A stretch of DNA of 64,000 nt, taken from positions 400,705 to 464,704 of the forward strand of contig NZ_JAMTCO010000009.1 in the NCBI RefSeq assembly GCF_024171925.1, given 5' to 3'. Shown one piece after another: positions 34,738-42,500 of this stretch (within the stretch, counting starts at the first letter, position 1; every line of letters starts with the position of its first letter). This DNA is from Actinokineospora diospyrosa. GTDB lineage: Bacteria; Actinomycetota; Actinomycetes; Mycobacteriales; Pseudonocardiaceae. The notes beneath the pieces were generated by a model that saw nothing but the letters and a program-made list of their open reading frames with translations, did not search any database and was not told the origin of the DNA. The translations under genes and the position numbers were made by a program.

Positions 34738-35169
34738 TCAGCAGCCGACCACGTTCACGTCCGGGCCGTTGGTGTGCACGTTCACCGGCAGCCACGGCAC
34801 CTGCGTCGCGCTGCCGTAAGCCTCCCCGTGCATGACCCATCCGTTGTGGCACTCGCCCCAGGCGGCGTTGGACTTGATCTGGTTCTTGCCCGAGTTCGAC
34901 ACGTCGCCGCTGTCACCGACCAACTGGTACTGCTGGTACCCGGTGCGCAGCCACAGCTTCACCCGGATGGTCATGCCGGTGACCTGCTGGTCGCACTTGA
35001 GCACGCCGTGCACGTTCGTCGCGCCGGGCACGGTGTGCGACCCGTGTGGGTAGTCGACGCTGACCGAGCAGTTCGGCGCCGCGGTGGTCGTGGCGCTCGC
35101 CGCGGTCACCGGGACCAACACCCCCACAGCCGCCACCGCCGCGGCCACCAGCACACTCGCTTTCCTCAC
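34738..35169 (-). CDS. Small secreted protein, unknown
   Basis: 143 residues from ATG 35169 (GGAACTCCC upstream). A signal peptide of about 28 residues (RKASVLVAAAVAAVGVLVPVTAASA) precedes a compact extracellular domain of about 115 residues with four Cys (in PNCSV, LKCDQQ, GECHNG and the final GC). It is rich in beta-type residues (MTIRVKLWLRTGYQQYQLVGDSGDV) and ends NVHTNGPDVNVVGC. Two disulphides are likely. Many actinomycete small secreted proteins have this layout and no known function. It lies between the unknown gene at 33970 and the ABC operon; its start is 135 bp from the sigma-type promoter on the opposite strand. Confidence 0.65.
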   Translation of the reverse strand: MRKASVLVAAAVAAVGVLVPVTAASATTTAAPNCSVSVDYPHGSHTVPGATNVHGVLKCDQQVTGMTIRVKLWLRTGYQQYQLVGDSGDVSNSGKNQIKSNAAWGECHNGWVMHGEAYGSATQVPWLPVNVHTNGPDVNVVGC

Positions 35170-35304
35170 AGGGAGTTCCTCCTCGTCGTGTGGTTACCGG
35201 TCCAGTAGACGGCCGCCGCGCCGCCCGTGGGCCGCTGGCCAGGCGATCTGGCAGAGGTCCTGGTGAACCTGGCAGTCCTGCCGGGTCGGATCCCTTGCGG
35301 CCGT

Positions 35305-35329
35305 GAACCTCTCCGGCCGATCCGGCTAC
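35305..35329 (+). promoter_or_regulatory. ECF sigma promoter GAACC-N15-GCTAC, left ABC operon
   Basis: GAACC at 35305-35309 and GCTAC at 35325-35329 are separated by exactly 15 bases. The same two boxes with the same spacing occur upstream of the ECF sigma gene of the cluster (42034-42058, minus). The start point should lie near 35336, giving a 30-base leader to the ATG at 35367 with its AGGAG site. The motif is the one reported, as I recall, for MibX/PspX-type sigma factors of the microbisporicin and planosporicin clusters. Confidence 0.8.
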
Positions 35330-35366
35330 ACACCCGGTGACCGCACAGACTTCGGCAGGAGCGACC

Positions 35367-36167
35367 ATGACACCGACCACGGAAGTACCCACCGTGGGCA
35401 CCCGCGACCACCCCCCGCTGCGCACCGTGGTGCAGGTGGAGTTGAGCAGACTGCGGCACGGTTTCCTCGCCTGGTACACGGTGCTCGCCCCGATCGTCAT
35501 CGCCATCCCGCTCTACCTCGGCTCGCTGTTCTCGCCGGAAGGCGCCTCCGGGCAGACCTGGCAGACCTTCAGCAACGTGACCCTCGAGTTCTGGGGCGTC
35601 CTGGTGCCGATGACCGCGGGACTGGCCGCGACCCTCTCGGTGCGCGCCGACCAGGACGCCTGGCGCATGTTGTTGTCCTACGCCGTCCCGCGCTGGCGGT
35701 ACTTCGCGGGCAAGTTCGGCGCGTTGGCGGTGCTGGGCCTGGTTTCCAGCACCGTGTTGGCCGCCGTCCTCGCCGCGGGCGCCCTGCTCAACGGCACGCT
35801 GGCGGCCTCGATCGGCGTCGTGCTCGCCGCGGCGTACCTGCCGTGGGTGGCGGGTCTGGCCAGCACCGCGCTGGCCCTGCTCGTGGCCGTGCGGTGGGGT
35901 TTCGGACCGGGCATCACCGTCGGCGTCGCCGGGTTGCTGTGCGGCGCGCTGACCGCGGACAAGGTGTTCTGGTACCTGATCCCGGTCGCCTGGCCGATGC
36001 GGGTGATCCTGCCGATCGCGGGCATCGGCCCCAACGGCATCGCGCTGCCCGCGGGCAGCCCCCTGGCCGACCACGGCGCGATCCCGGTGGCCCTGGGCCT
36101 CTCCGCCGTCCTCACCGCGCTCCTGCTGCTGCTCGGCGGCGCGCACATGAACCGCAAGGAGATCTGA
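35367..36167 (+). CDS. ABC-2 type permease, putative lantibiotic immunity/export
   Basis: 266 residues from ATG 35367 with GCAGGAGC at the correct distance (a GTG at 35337 is in frame and nearer the promoter). Six membrane helices in the ABC-2 arrangement are visible: VVQVELSRLRHGFLAWYTVLAPIVIAIPLYLGSLF, a large loop, VTLEFWGVLVPMTAGLAATLSVRADQDAWRMLLS with the conserved cytoplasmic helix, and further pairs to residue 255. This is the LanE/G or bacitracin-type immunity permease size. It forms a transporter with the ATPase 4 bp downstream. The sigma-type promoter in front makes it part of the lantibiotic regulon, presumably protecting the producer, although direct export is possible. Confidence 0.82.
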   Translation: MTPTTEVPTVGTRDHPPLRTVVQVELSRLRHGFLAWYTVLAPIVIAIPLYLGSLFSPEGASGQTWQTFSNVTLEFWGVLVPMTAGLAATLSVRADQDAWRMLLSYAVPRWRYFAGKFGALAVLGLVSSTVLAAVLAAGALLNGTLAASIGVVLAAAYLPWVAGLASTALALLVAVRWGFGPGITVGVAGLLCGALTADKVFWYLIPVAWPMRVILPIAGIGPNGIALPAGSPLADHGAIPVALGLSAVLTALLLLLGGAHMNRKEI

Positions 36168-36171
36168 TCCC

Positions 36172-36882
36172 ATGACGACGCTGGAAGTCTCCGCCCTGCA
36201 CAAGCACTACGGCGACCACCGCGCCCTCGACGGCATCGACCTCACCGTCGGCCAGGGCGAGGTGTACGGGCTGCTGGGGCCCAACGGGGCGGGCAAGACC
36301 ACGCTGATGAAGGTGGTGCTCGGCCTGCAACGACCGACCAGCGGCCACATCCGGCTCTTCGGCGAGCCCTACCACCGGTCCGCGCTGGCCCAGGTTGGCG
36401 CCCTGGTCGAGGTGCCGGGGCTGTGGCCGCACCTCGACGCCGACGCGCACCTGCGGGCGCACGCCCGCCTGCGCGGCGTGGACCACCGGTGGATCGACGG
36501 GGTGCTCGAGCAGGTGCGGCTGGGCGAGGTGCGCCACCGCGCCGTCTCGAAGTACTCCCTGGGGATGCGGTGGCGGCTGGGCATCGCGATCGCCCTGCTG
36601 GTCCGCCCCCGGTTCATCGTCCTGGACGAACCGACCAACGGGCTCGACCCGGTGGGCATCCGCGAGATGCGCGCGCTCATCCGGACCCTCGCGGGCGCGG
36701 GGACCACGATCATGGTGTCCAGCCACCAACTCGGCGAGATCGCCCAGGTCTGCGACCGGGTGGGGGTCCTCGTGGCGGGCCGGACGCACTACGAGGGCCC
36801 GGTCGACGGTCTCGCTGTGGACGGTGACCTGGAGGCCGGGTTCTTCCGCATCATCGACAGCGTCGGCGGCGGCGTGCGCTGA
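36172..36882 (+). CDS. ABC transporter ATPase, immunity type
   Basis: 236 residues starting at ATG 36172, four bases after the permease stop. Walker A is LLGPNGAGKTTLMKVV, the Q-loop region is LGLQRPTSGHIRLFGEPYHRS, Walker B is RPRFIVLDEPTNGLDPVGIREM and the H-loop is MVSSHQLGEI. The signature is the degenerate KYSLGMRWRLGIA rather than LSGGQ, which is characteristic of the LanF/BcrA immunity subfamily. It ends with a short Gly-rich tail. Together with the permease it should remove lantibiotic from the membrane. The gene converges on the LuxR-type regulator and is followed by a strong hairpin. Confidence 0.85.
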   Translation: MTTLEVSALHKHYGDHRALDGIDLTVGQGEVYGLLGPNGAGKTTLMKVVLGLQRPTSGHIRLFGEPYHRSALAQVGALVEVPGLWPHLDADAHLRAHARLRGVDHRWIDGVLEQVRLGEVRHRAVSKYSLGMRWRLGIAIALLVRPRFIVLDEPTNGLDPVGIREMRALIRTLAGAGTTIMVSSHQLGEIAQVCDRVGVLVAGRTHYEGPVDGLAVDGDLEAGFFRIIDSVGGGVR

Positions 36883-36924
36883 GCGGGCTCGACCGGACCA
36901 GGGCGCACGCGCAGGCGCCCAGCC

Positions 36925-36964
36925 CGGCCTCGGTGCGGGCATCCCCCCAGCCGCACCGAGGCCG
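36925..36964. terminator. Bidirectional terminator, perfect 14-bp stem
   Basis: cggcctcggtgcgg at 36925-36938 pairs perfectly with ccgcaccgaggccg at 36951-36964 around a 12-base loop. It lies between the ABC ATPase and the convergent LuxR-type gene, 43 bp after the first stop and 6 bp after the second. Confidence 0.75.
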
Positions 36965-36969
36965 CCCGC

Positions 36970-37620
36970 TCAGCCTGGACCGATCGACCGCCGGGTGGGC
37001 ACCACCCGCGCCTTGTGGCTCGCCGCGTTCATCCGGTACCGCAGTTCCGTCCGGCCCGCGACGCCCATGTCCTGGTAGAGACGCCGGATCCGGCGGTACA
37101 TCGAGCGTTCGGAGCAGTAGAACTGCTGCGCGATGGCGGAGATGCTCGTGGTGCCGCACAGCATGCGCACCAACCTGCCGTCGTCCTGGCGGGCCACCGG
37201 CGTGTCGCCGTCGTAGGTCAGCGCCGGGCCCACCGGGGCGCGCGCCGCGGGAACGGCGGCCGAGCAGGTGGTGAGCACCGCGTCGAGCTGCTTGTCGGTC
37301 GGCAGCCGGACGTTGAGCACACCGCTGGCCCCCGCGGAGATGGCCAGGAACGTTTGGTGCCCGCTGATGTCGTTGACCACGGCCAGGATCGGTACCAGGC
37401 ACCGGCTGCGGCGCAGCGAGCGCACCAGTTCGCGGTCCGGTTCGCTCGCCGCGGGCACCAGCAGCGCCGGGATGTCGACGAGGTCGGTGAACAGCGCCTC
37501 CGGCTCGTCGAACCGCACGACGACACCCGCCGCGGCCCAGTCGGTCACGGCGTCCGCGAGTTCGGCGCGCAATCTGTGGTGCGCGGCCAGGACCAGACCG
37601 CGCCATGCTGAATCCGCCAC
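36970..37620 (-). CDS. Orphan LuxR-type regulator of the lanthipeptide cluster (MibR-like)
   Basis: 216 residues from GTG 37620. The first 140 residues form a receiver-like alpha/beta domain without clear phosphorylation residues (GVVVRFDEPEALFTDLVDIPALLVPAA; CLVPILAVVNDISGHQTFLAISAGASGVLNVRLPTDKQLDAVL). The C-terminus is a LuxR/NarL-like helix-turn-helix: GTTSISAIAQQFYCSERSMYRRIRRLYQDMGVAGRTELRYRM. In the mib and psp clusters a similar orphan regulator activates the lanA operon, which lacks the sigma motif. The start overlaps nothing and a perfect 16-bp palindrome sits 52 bp upstream. It probably binds DNA as a dimer and is controlled by the sigma factor indirectly or by autoregulation. Confidence 0.72.
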   Translation of the reverse strand: MADSAWRGLVLAAHHRLRAELADAVTDWAAAGVVVRFDEPEALFTDLVDIPALLVPAASEPDRELVRSLRRSRCLVPILAVVNDISGHQTFLAISAGASGVLNVRLPTDKQLDAVLTTCSAAVPAARAPVGPALTYDGDTPVARQDDGRLVRMLCGTTSISAIAQQFYCSERSMYRRIRRLYQDMGVAGRTELRYRMNAASHKARVVPTRRSIGPG

Positions 37621-37672
37621 AGGGCCCCCATTCCCAAGCGTTCTGCTTCTGCTTTGCCCGTGCCCTACAAGA

Positions 37673-37688
37673 CTACTCCTAGGAGTAG
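37673..37688. promoter_or_regulatory. Perfect 16-bp palindrome upstream of the LuxR-type gene
   Basis: CTACTCCTAGGAGTAG is fully self-complementary and is centred 60 bp upstream of the regulator GTG. NarL/LuxR-type proteins often bind such sites. No second copy was found upstream of lanA. Autoregulation by the adjacent protein is the simplest reading. Confidence 0.5.
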
Positions 37689-37817
37689 GGTTGGTGAGCG
37701 GCAGAATGGGGACCAGGAACATTACCAACTGATGGCTTTGATATTTCCTTGACGCCTTACCCCGGGTTGTGCCCGAACTGTGCCCGCAGTGGACATTGTG
37801 GACGGATCGATGTCAGA

Positions 37818-39122
<1,305 letters not shown>

Positions 39123-39126
<4 letters not shown>

Positions 39127-39962
39127 TGGACTCCCTCCTTGGTTCGCACGCCGTCGCCCGTCGCCCGGCCACCCGCGCGCCAGGCGACGACCACCCGGGC
39201 GGCGAGGAAGAACAGCACGGCGCAGGCGAGCACCAGCACCAGGTTGAGCACGGCTGTCCCGGAGCTCGCGGCCGGGCTGAGCGGGCCGCTCTGGTCGCGG
39301 TCGGCCCAGATCCCGCGGGCGCCGAGCCAGGCCACCGCCTGGTAGCCGCCCAGCGGGGAGAGCACGGTCCCGGTCGGTGTCGGGATCGGCACCACGGCCG
39401 GGCTCAGCTGCGTCGCCCAGAACCAGGCCGCCACCACCAGCACCCGCGCCAGCGCGACCGGCAGCAGCAGCCCGAGCAGGCAGGCGAACGCGGTGATCGC
39501 GACCGCCGCGGGCAGCACGACGGTGAGCGCCCCGACCACGGCCACCACCAGCGGCGACACCTGCCCCGCCTGGACCGCGACCACCGCGCCGAGCAGCAGC
39601 ACGACCAGGAACACCGGGGCCAGCGCCACGCCGAGCGCACCGGCGAGTACCCCCGACATGCGGGTCGTGCGGCGGGCGGGCGTGGTGTCGAGCAGGTCGG
39701 CCAGCCCGGGGCGGGTGTGCTGCGTCAGCCGCCCGGCGAGCGCGACCCCCACCCCGACGACGGCGAACGTCGTGACCACCAGCACCGCCGTGCCGACCCG
39801 GCCCGCCGGGTCGGCGACCCCCATCACCGCGGGGGAGGACAGCGCCAGCAGCACGGCGAGCGCGGTGAGCGGCGCCAGCGACAGCCACAGCACCCGCCCC
39901 CGCGCGGCCATCCGCGCCTCGTACCACGCCGAACCCCGCAGCGCCGACCAGGTGCCGCTCAT
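39123..39962 (-). CDS. ABC permease (six helices), partner of the 38251 ATPase
   Basis: 279 residues from ATG 39962 with the previous gene's stop overlapping. Six hydrophobic segments follow a cytosolic helix (SALRGSAWYEARMAARGRVLW), ABC-2 like in layout: LAPLTALAVLLALSS, AVLVVTTFAVVGVGVALAG, then VALAPVFLVVLLLGAVVA and pairs to residue 265. The loop DTTPARRTTRMSG occurs where the conserved cytoplasmic helix should interact with the ATPase. It overlaps the ATPase gene by four bases. Together with the next permease it probably forms a heterodimeric channel. The substrate would be the lantibiotic or a related lipid II-disturbing compound; this is inferred from the operon. Confidence 0.8.
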
Positions 39963-40591
39963 CTCCGTGCCCCCTCGCTGAACTCGCGTCCATAGCCCAA
40001 CAGGTGTGCCGCCCGCGCGGCGAGCACGACGGCGAGCACCAGGTCCACGGCCACCCGGACCCCGAGCGCCGGCAGGACCCGCTCGAGCACGAACAGGTCG
40101 GCGAACCACGCCGCCAAGACAACCGTGGACGCTCCCGCGGTCGAGCGCAGCGCCACCGCCGCCCACGCGCCCACCCCCATCAGCAGCACCGCCAGACCGC
40201 ACACCGCCGCCAGCCGCGCGTAGCCCGCCGGGGCGGGCAGCAATGCCAGCGCCAGGGCGACCGCGCTCAGCAGCGTGCTCCCGCCCAGCAACGCGACGCG
40301 GCGGGCGAAGGTGGTCGGCAACGGTGTCGGCAGCGTGGTGTGCAGTTCAACCGCGGGTTCACCGGCGACGACCGCGGCCGTCGCCAGACCAGCGACCAAG
40401 GGCGCGAGCACCCGGGCGAGCCAGTCGCCGGTGAACCCCGCTCCCGGCGCCGCCAGCCCGGTGACCAGCAGCGCGATCGCCAGCAGTGGCGGCGCGGCGA
40501 GCAGGTGCCTGCCCGCGCGGCGCGCCTCGTACCGCCACACCCGCACGTCGTTCACACCTGGGGTGTAGCCGCCGGGCGCGCCGCGGTTCAC
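39959..40591 (-). CDS. Second ABC permease subunit
   Basis: 210 residues if translation starts at GTG 40591, chosen because this start overlaps the anti-sigma stop (GTGA). A second in-frame GTG at 40555 would give a 198-residue protein beginning VNDVRVWRYEARR, and neither has a strong ribosome site. Six hydrophobic segments (LLAAPPLLAIALLVTGLAA, VLAPLVAGLATAAVVAG, STLLSAVALALALL, YARLAAVCGLAVLLMGVGAWAAVAL and two more) follow a basic N-terminus. It is shorter than the neighbouring permease and overlaps it by four bases. Both likely form one transporter with the 38251 ATPase. Confidence 0.72.
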   Translation of the reverse strand: MNRGAPGGYTPGVNDVRVWRYEARRAGRHLLAAPPLLAIALLVTGLAAPGAGFTGDWLARVLAPLVAGLATAAVVAGEPAVELHTTLPTPLPTTFARRVALLGGSTLLSAVALALALLPAPAGYARLAAVCGLAVLLMGVGAWAAVALRSTAGASTVVLAAWFADLFVLERVLPALGVRVAVDLVLAVVLAARAAHLLGYGREFSEGARR

Positions 40592-41472
40592 GCCGGTTCC
40601 CACCGCCGCGCGGGCAACTGCCGGACCTGGTGGGTGGCCAGGGCGAACAGGGCGAGCGCGACGACCACCGTCCACGGCGTGGTGCCCCACACGTGCGCGA
40701 AGACCCGGCCGAGGCGTTCGGCGATGCCGCCGCGCGACAGCGAGGTCACCGACCCGAGGCACCAGAGCGCGACGGCGGCCGCGGCGCCGACACCGGGGGA
40801 GTAGCGGACCGCGCAGACGACCGCGGTGGCCGAGGCGAGCAGGGACTGGCCCAGCCACCCCGCGACCAGGTCCGGCACGCCCGTGCCCACCCCTGCCGCG
40901 TGCACCGCGACCGAGCAGCCCAGCGCGAGCAGCACGTCCACCGCGAGCACGAGGACGAGCCGGGCAGCGAAGACGGTGACCGGCGAGATCGGCAGCGCGT
41001 GCAGCAGGTCGGTGCGCGGGTCGGCGCGCCGGGTGCAGGTCGCGAGCGACCCGAGCAGCACGGTCAGCACCACGACGGCGGCGAAGCCGTGCGTCGCCAT
41101 CCGCGGGTCCGGGGTGAGCAGCGCGATCGCCGTGGCCGCCGCGAGCCCCAGCACGCTCGCGGGCAGCAGCAGGCGGGGCATCAGCCGCGCCTGCCACCGG
41201 ACCAGCAGGGCACCGGTGCGCCAAGCCCGGACCCGCCGCGGGGTTTCGGCCGGACGGGCCTCGGTTGCACGGGGGGCGGGTGCGGCGATGGCGGGCAGCA
41301 GCAGCGAGTCGAACGGGGGCGGCGCCAGCGGGGGTGCCAGCGCGTCGGCCGCCAGCCGGGTGGCCGCGGTGAGCCGCTGCCAGGACTCCCACCGCAGGCG
41401 GCACTCGGCGCAGGTGGCGACGTGCTGGGGGCGGTCCTGGCCGCGCAGGTCGTCGTCGGCGAGGTGGGTCAT
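40588..41472 (-). CDS. Zinc-finger membrane anti-sigma factor
   Basis: 294 residues from ATG 41472. The N-terminal 30 residues have HVATCAECR (His17, Cys21, Cys24), the H-x3-C-x2-C zinc motif of zinc-associated anti-sigma domains. A Pro/Ala-rich linker follows, then six membrane helices (about 100-285), with the loop ATCTRRADPRTDLLHALPISPVTV between helices 2 and 3. In the microbisporicin cluster the sigma factor is held by a six-helix membrane anti-sigma factor (MibW), and the layout here is the same. The start overlaps the sigma gene stop by four bases, the classical order for sigma/anti-sigma pairs. The protein would release the sigma factor in response to the lantibiotic or its precursor. 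Confidence 0.82.
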   Translation of the reverse strand: MTHLADDDLRGQDRPQHVATCAECRLRWESWQRLTAATRLAADALAPPLAPPPFDSLLLPAIAAPAPRATEARPAETPRRVRAWRTGALLVRWQARLMPRLLLPASVLGLAAATAIALLTPDPRMATHGFAAVVVLTVLLGSLATCTRRADPRTDLLHALPISPVTVFAARLVLVLAVDVLLALGCSVAVHAAGVGTGVPDLVAGWLGQSLLASATAVVCAVRYSPGVGAAAAVALWCLGSVTSLSRGGIAERLGRVFAHVWGTTPWTVVVALALFALATHQVRQLPARRWEPA

Positions 41473-42029
41473 GGCGTGCTCCTGGGAGCCTGGGACGGGC
41501 TGAGCCGACCGGCCAGCCGTCGTCGGGCGTGCGACATCCTGCTCTTGACGGTGCCGACCGGGATGTCGAGCGCGGCCGACACCTCCGGGTAGGACAGGTC
41601 CTCCACGAGCACCAGCACCAGCACCTCCCGCAGGTGTTCGGGCAGCTCCGCCACCGCGGTGGCGAGCGCCTCGCGTTCGACCCCGGCCAGCACCCGGTCC
41701 TCGACACCGGGCGCCTGGTCGGCGAGCTCGGCCGCCTCGTCGAGGTCGGTCTCCACCGGGGTGGCCTTGCGCAGCCGGTTGTGCGCCTGGCGGCGGGCCA
41801 CGCCGTAGAGCCACGCGCGGGCCGAGGCTTCGCCGCGGAAGCTGCCCGCTGACTGCCAGACTGCCAACCAGGTCTCCTGCAGGATCTCCTCGGCGACCCC
41901 GGCGTTGGCCGTCAACCGGCGCAGCAGCCGGAAGATCCCGCCGCTGTGCCGGTCGTACAGGCCGCGCAGGGCGTCCTGGTCGCCACCCGCCACGGCGGTC
42001 ATGAGCTGCTCGTCCGACCCCACACACAC
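41469..42029 (-). CDS. ECF sigma factor (MibX/PspX-like)
   Basis: 186 residues from GTG 42029 (further GTG codons at 42025 are out of frame, at 42023 in frame). Region 2 reads LRGLYDRHSGGIFRLLRRLTANAGVAEEILQETWLAVWQSAGSF and region 4 LPEHLREVLVLVLVEDLSYPEVSAALDIPVGTVKSRMSHARRRL, both complete, without a C-terminal extension. The GCTAC -10 box ends four bases before the start codon, so the transcript is leaderless or nearly so. It is followed by its anti-sigma gene with a four-base overlap. It should transcribe its own operon and the left ABC operon through the GAACC-N15-GCTAC motif and so control expression of immunity and regulation. Confidence 0.88.
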   Translation of the reverse strand: MCVGSDEQLMTAVAGGDQDALRGLYDRHSGGIFRLLRRLTANAGVAEEILQETWLAVWQSAGSFRGEASARAWLYGVARRQAHNRLRKATPVETDLDEAAELADQAPGVEDRVLAGVEREALATAVAELPEHLREVLVLVLVEDLSYPEVSAALDIPVGTVKSRMSHARRRLAGRLSPSQAPRSTP

Positions 42030-42033
42030 CTGT

Positions 42034-42058
42034 GTAGCAGGTGCCGCCCGCGCGGTTC
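42034..42058 (-). promoter_or_regulatory. ECF sigma promoter GAACC-N15-GCTAC, sigma operon
   Basis: Read on the minus strand, GAACC (42058-42054) and GCTAC (42038-42034) are separated by exactly 15 bases and are identical to the boxes at 35305-35329. It autoregulates the sigma gene. An inverted repeat CACCTG-tgtag-CAGGTG overlaps the -10 box and start codon, which may allow additional control. Confidence 0.8.
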
Positions 42059-42253
42059 ACGGCTGTGGCGCCGGTCCCACCGCCGGGTGGCTGCCGCCCC
42101 GGCTGACGTGACTGCCAGTTGTCCCCTACCGCCTTGAAGCGCCGCCCGAGCAGGGGTTCTGTGGATGTCGGTGGCCAGTCGAGGCCACCGCCGCGCGGGG
42201 AGTGACGGAACCGGGGCGCAGGCAGCGCGCTGGGGACCGACGAAGGAGACGCC

Positions 42254-42427
42254 ATGCCAACGATCGAGATGACCGCCCCTGCCGGGGCCGAGCTGGACCT
42301 GTTCGACCTGGACCTGGAGGTCAGCGTCGAGCAGATGTCGCTGACGCCCGCCATCACCAGCATCTCGCTGTGCACCCCCGGGTGCACCAGCGCTGGCGGC
42401 GGCAGCAACTGCAGCTTCTGCTGCTAA
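42254..42427 (+). CDS. lanA: Class I lanthipeptide precursor, NAI-107 (microbisporicin) family
   Basis: 57 residues from ATG 42254 with AAGGAGACGCC as ribosome site. Residues 1-33 form the leader, rich in Glu/Asp, with FDLDLEV (residues 17-23) as the FNLD-type box recognised by the LanB dehydratase and TPA as the probable cleavage end. The 24-residue core begins ITSISLCTPGC and ends SNCSFCC. From memory it differs from NAI-107 at only three positions: Ile for Val1, Ile for Trp4 and Ala for Pro14. All Ser, Thr and five Cys that form the four lanthionine-type rings and the terminal aminovinyl-cysteine are kept. The family binds lipid II. The gene is the first of the A-B-C-D-T-U-V operon and is too short for routine calling. 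Confidence 0.93.
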   Translation: MPTIEMTAPAGAELDLFDLDLEVSVEQMSLTPAITSISLCTPGCTSAGGGSNCSFCC

Positions 42428-42437
42428 ACGGTGCGTC

Positions 42438-42471
42438 GCGCCGGGTCGGGGGGACGCCCCCGGCCCGGCGC
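42438..42471 (+). promoter_or_regulatory. Attenuator-like hairpin between lanA and lanB
   Basis: A 15-base stem with one G-T wobble (42438-42452 with 42457-42471) and a four-base GACG loop begins 10 bp after the lanA stop and ends 29 bp before lanB. Such hairpins are common after lanthipeptide precursor genes, where they stop most transcripts or protect the short mRNA to give far more precursor than enzyme. Confidence 0.65.
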
Positions 42472-42500
42472 CACCCGACTCGACCCCTGGGGGCTGACCG

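Noticed and set aside
35265-35290. Second GAACC just upstream of the left ABC promoter
   Set aside because: The sequence 15 bases downstream is GTCGG rather than GCTAC, so it has no -10 box.
42208-42233. Possible sigma promoter in front of lanA (GAACC with GCTGG)
   Set aside because: Spacing is 16 instead of 15 and the -10 box differs by two bases from GCTAC. lanA promoters of this family are driven by the LuxR-type regulator instead, so I did not call it.
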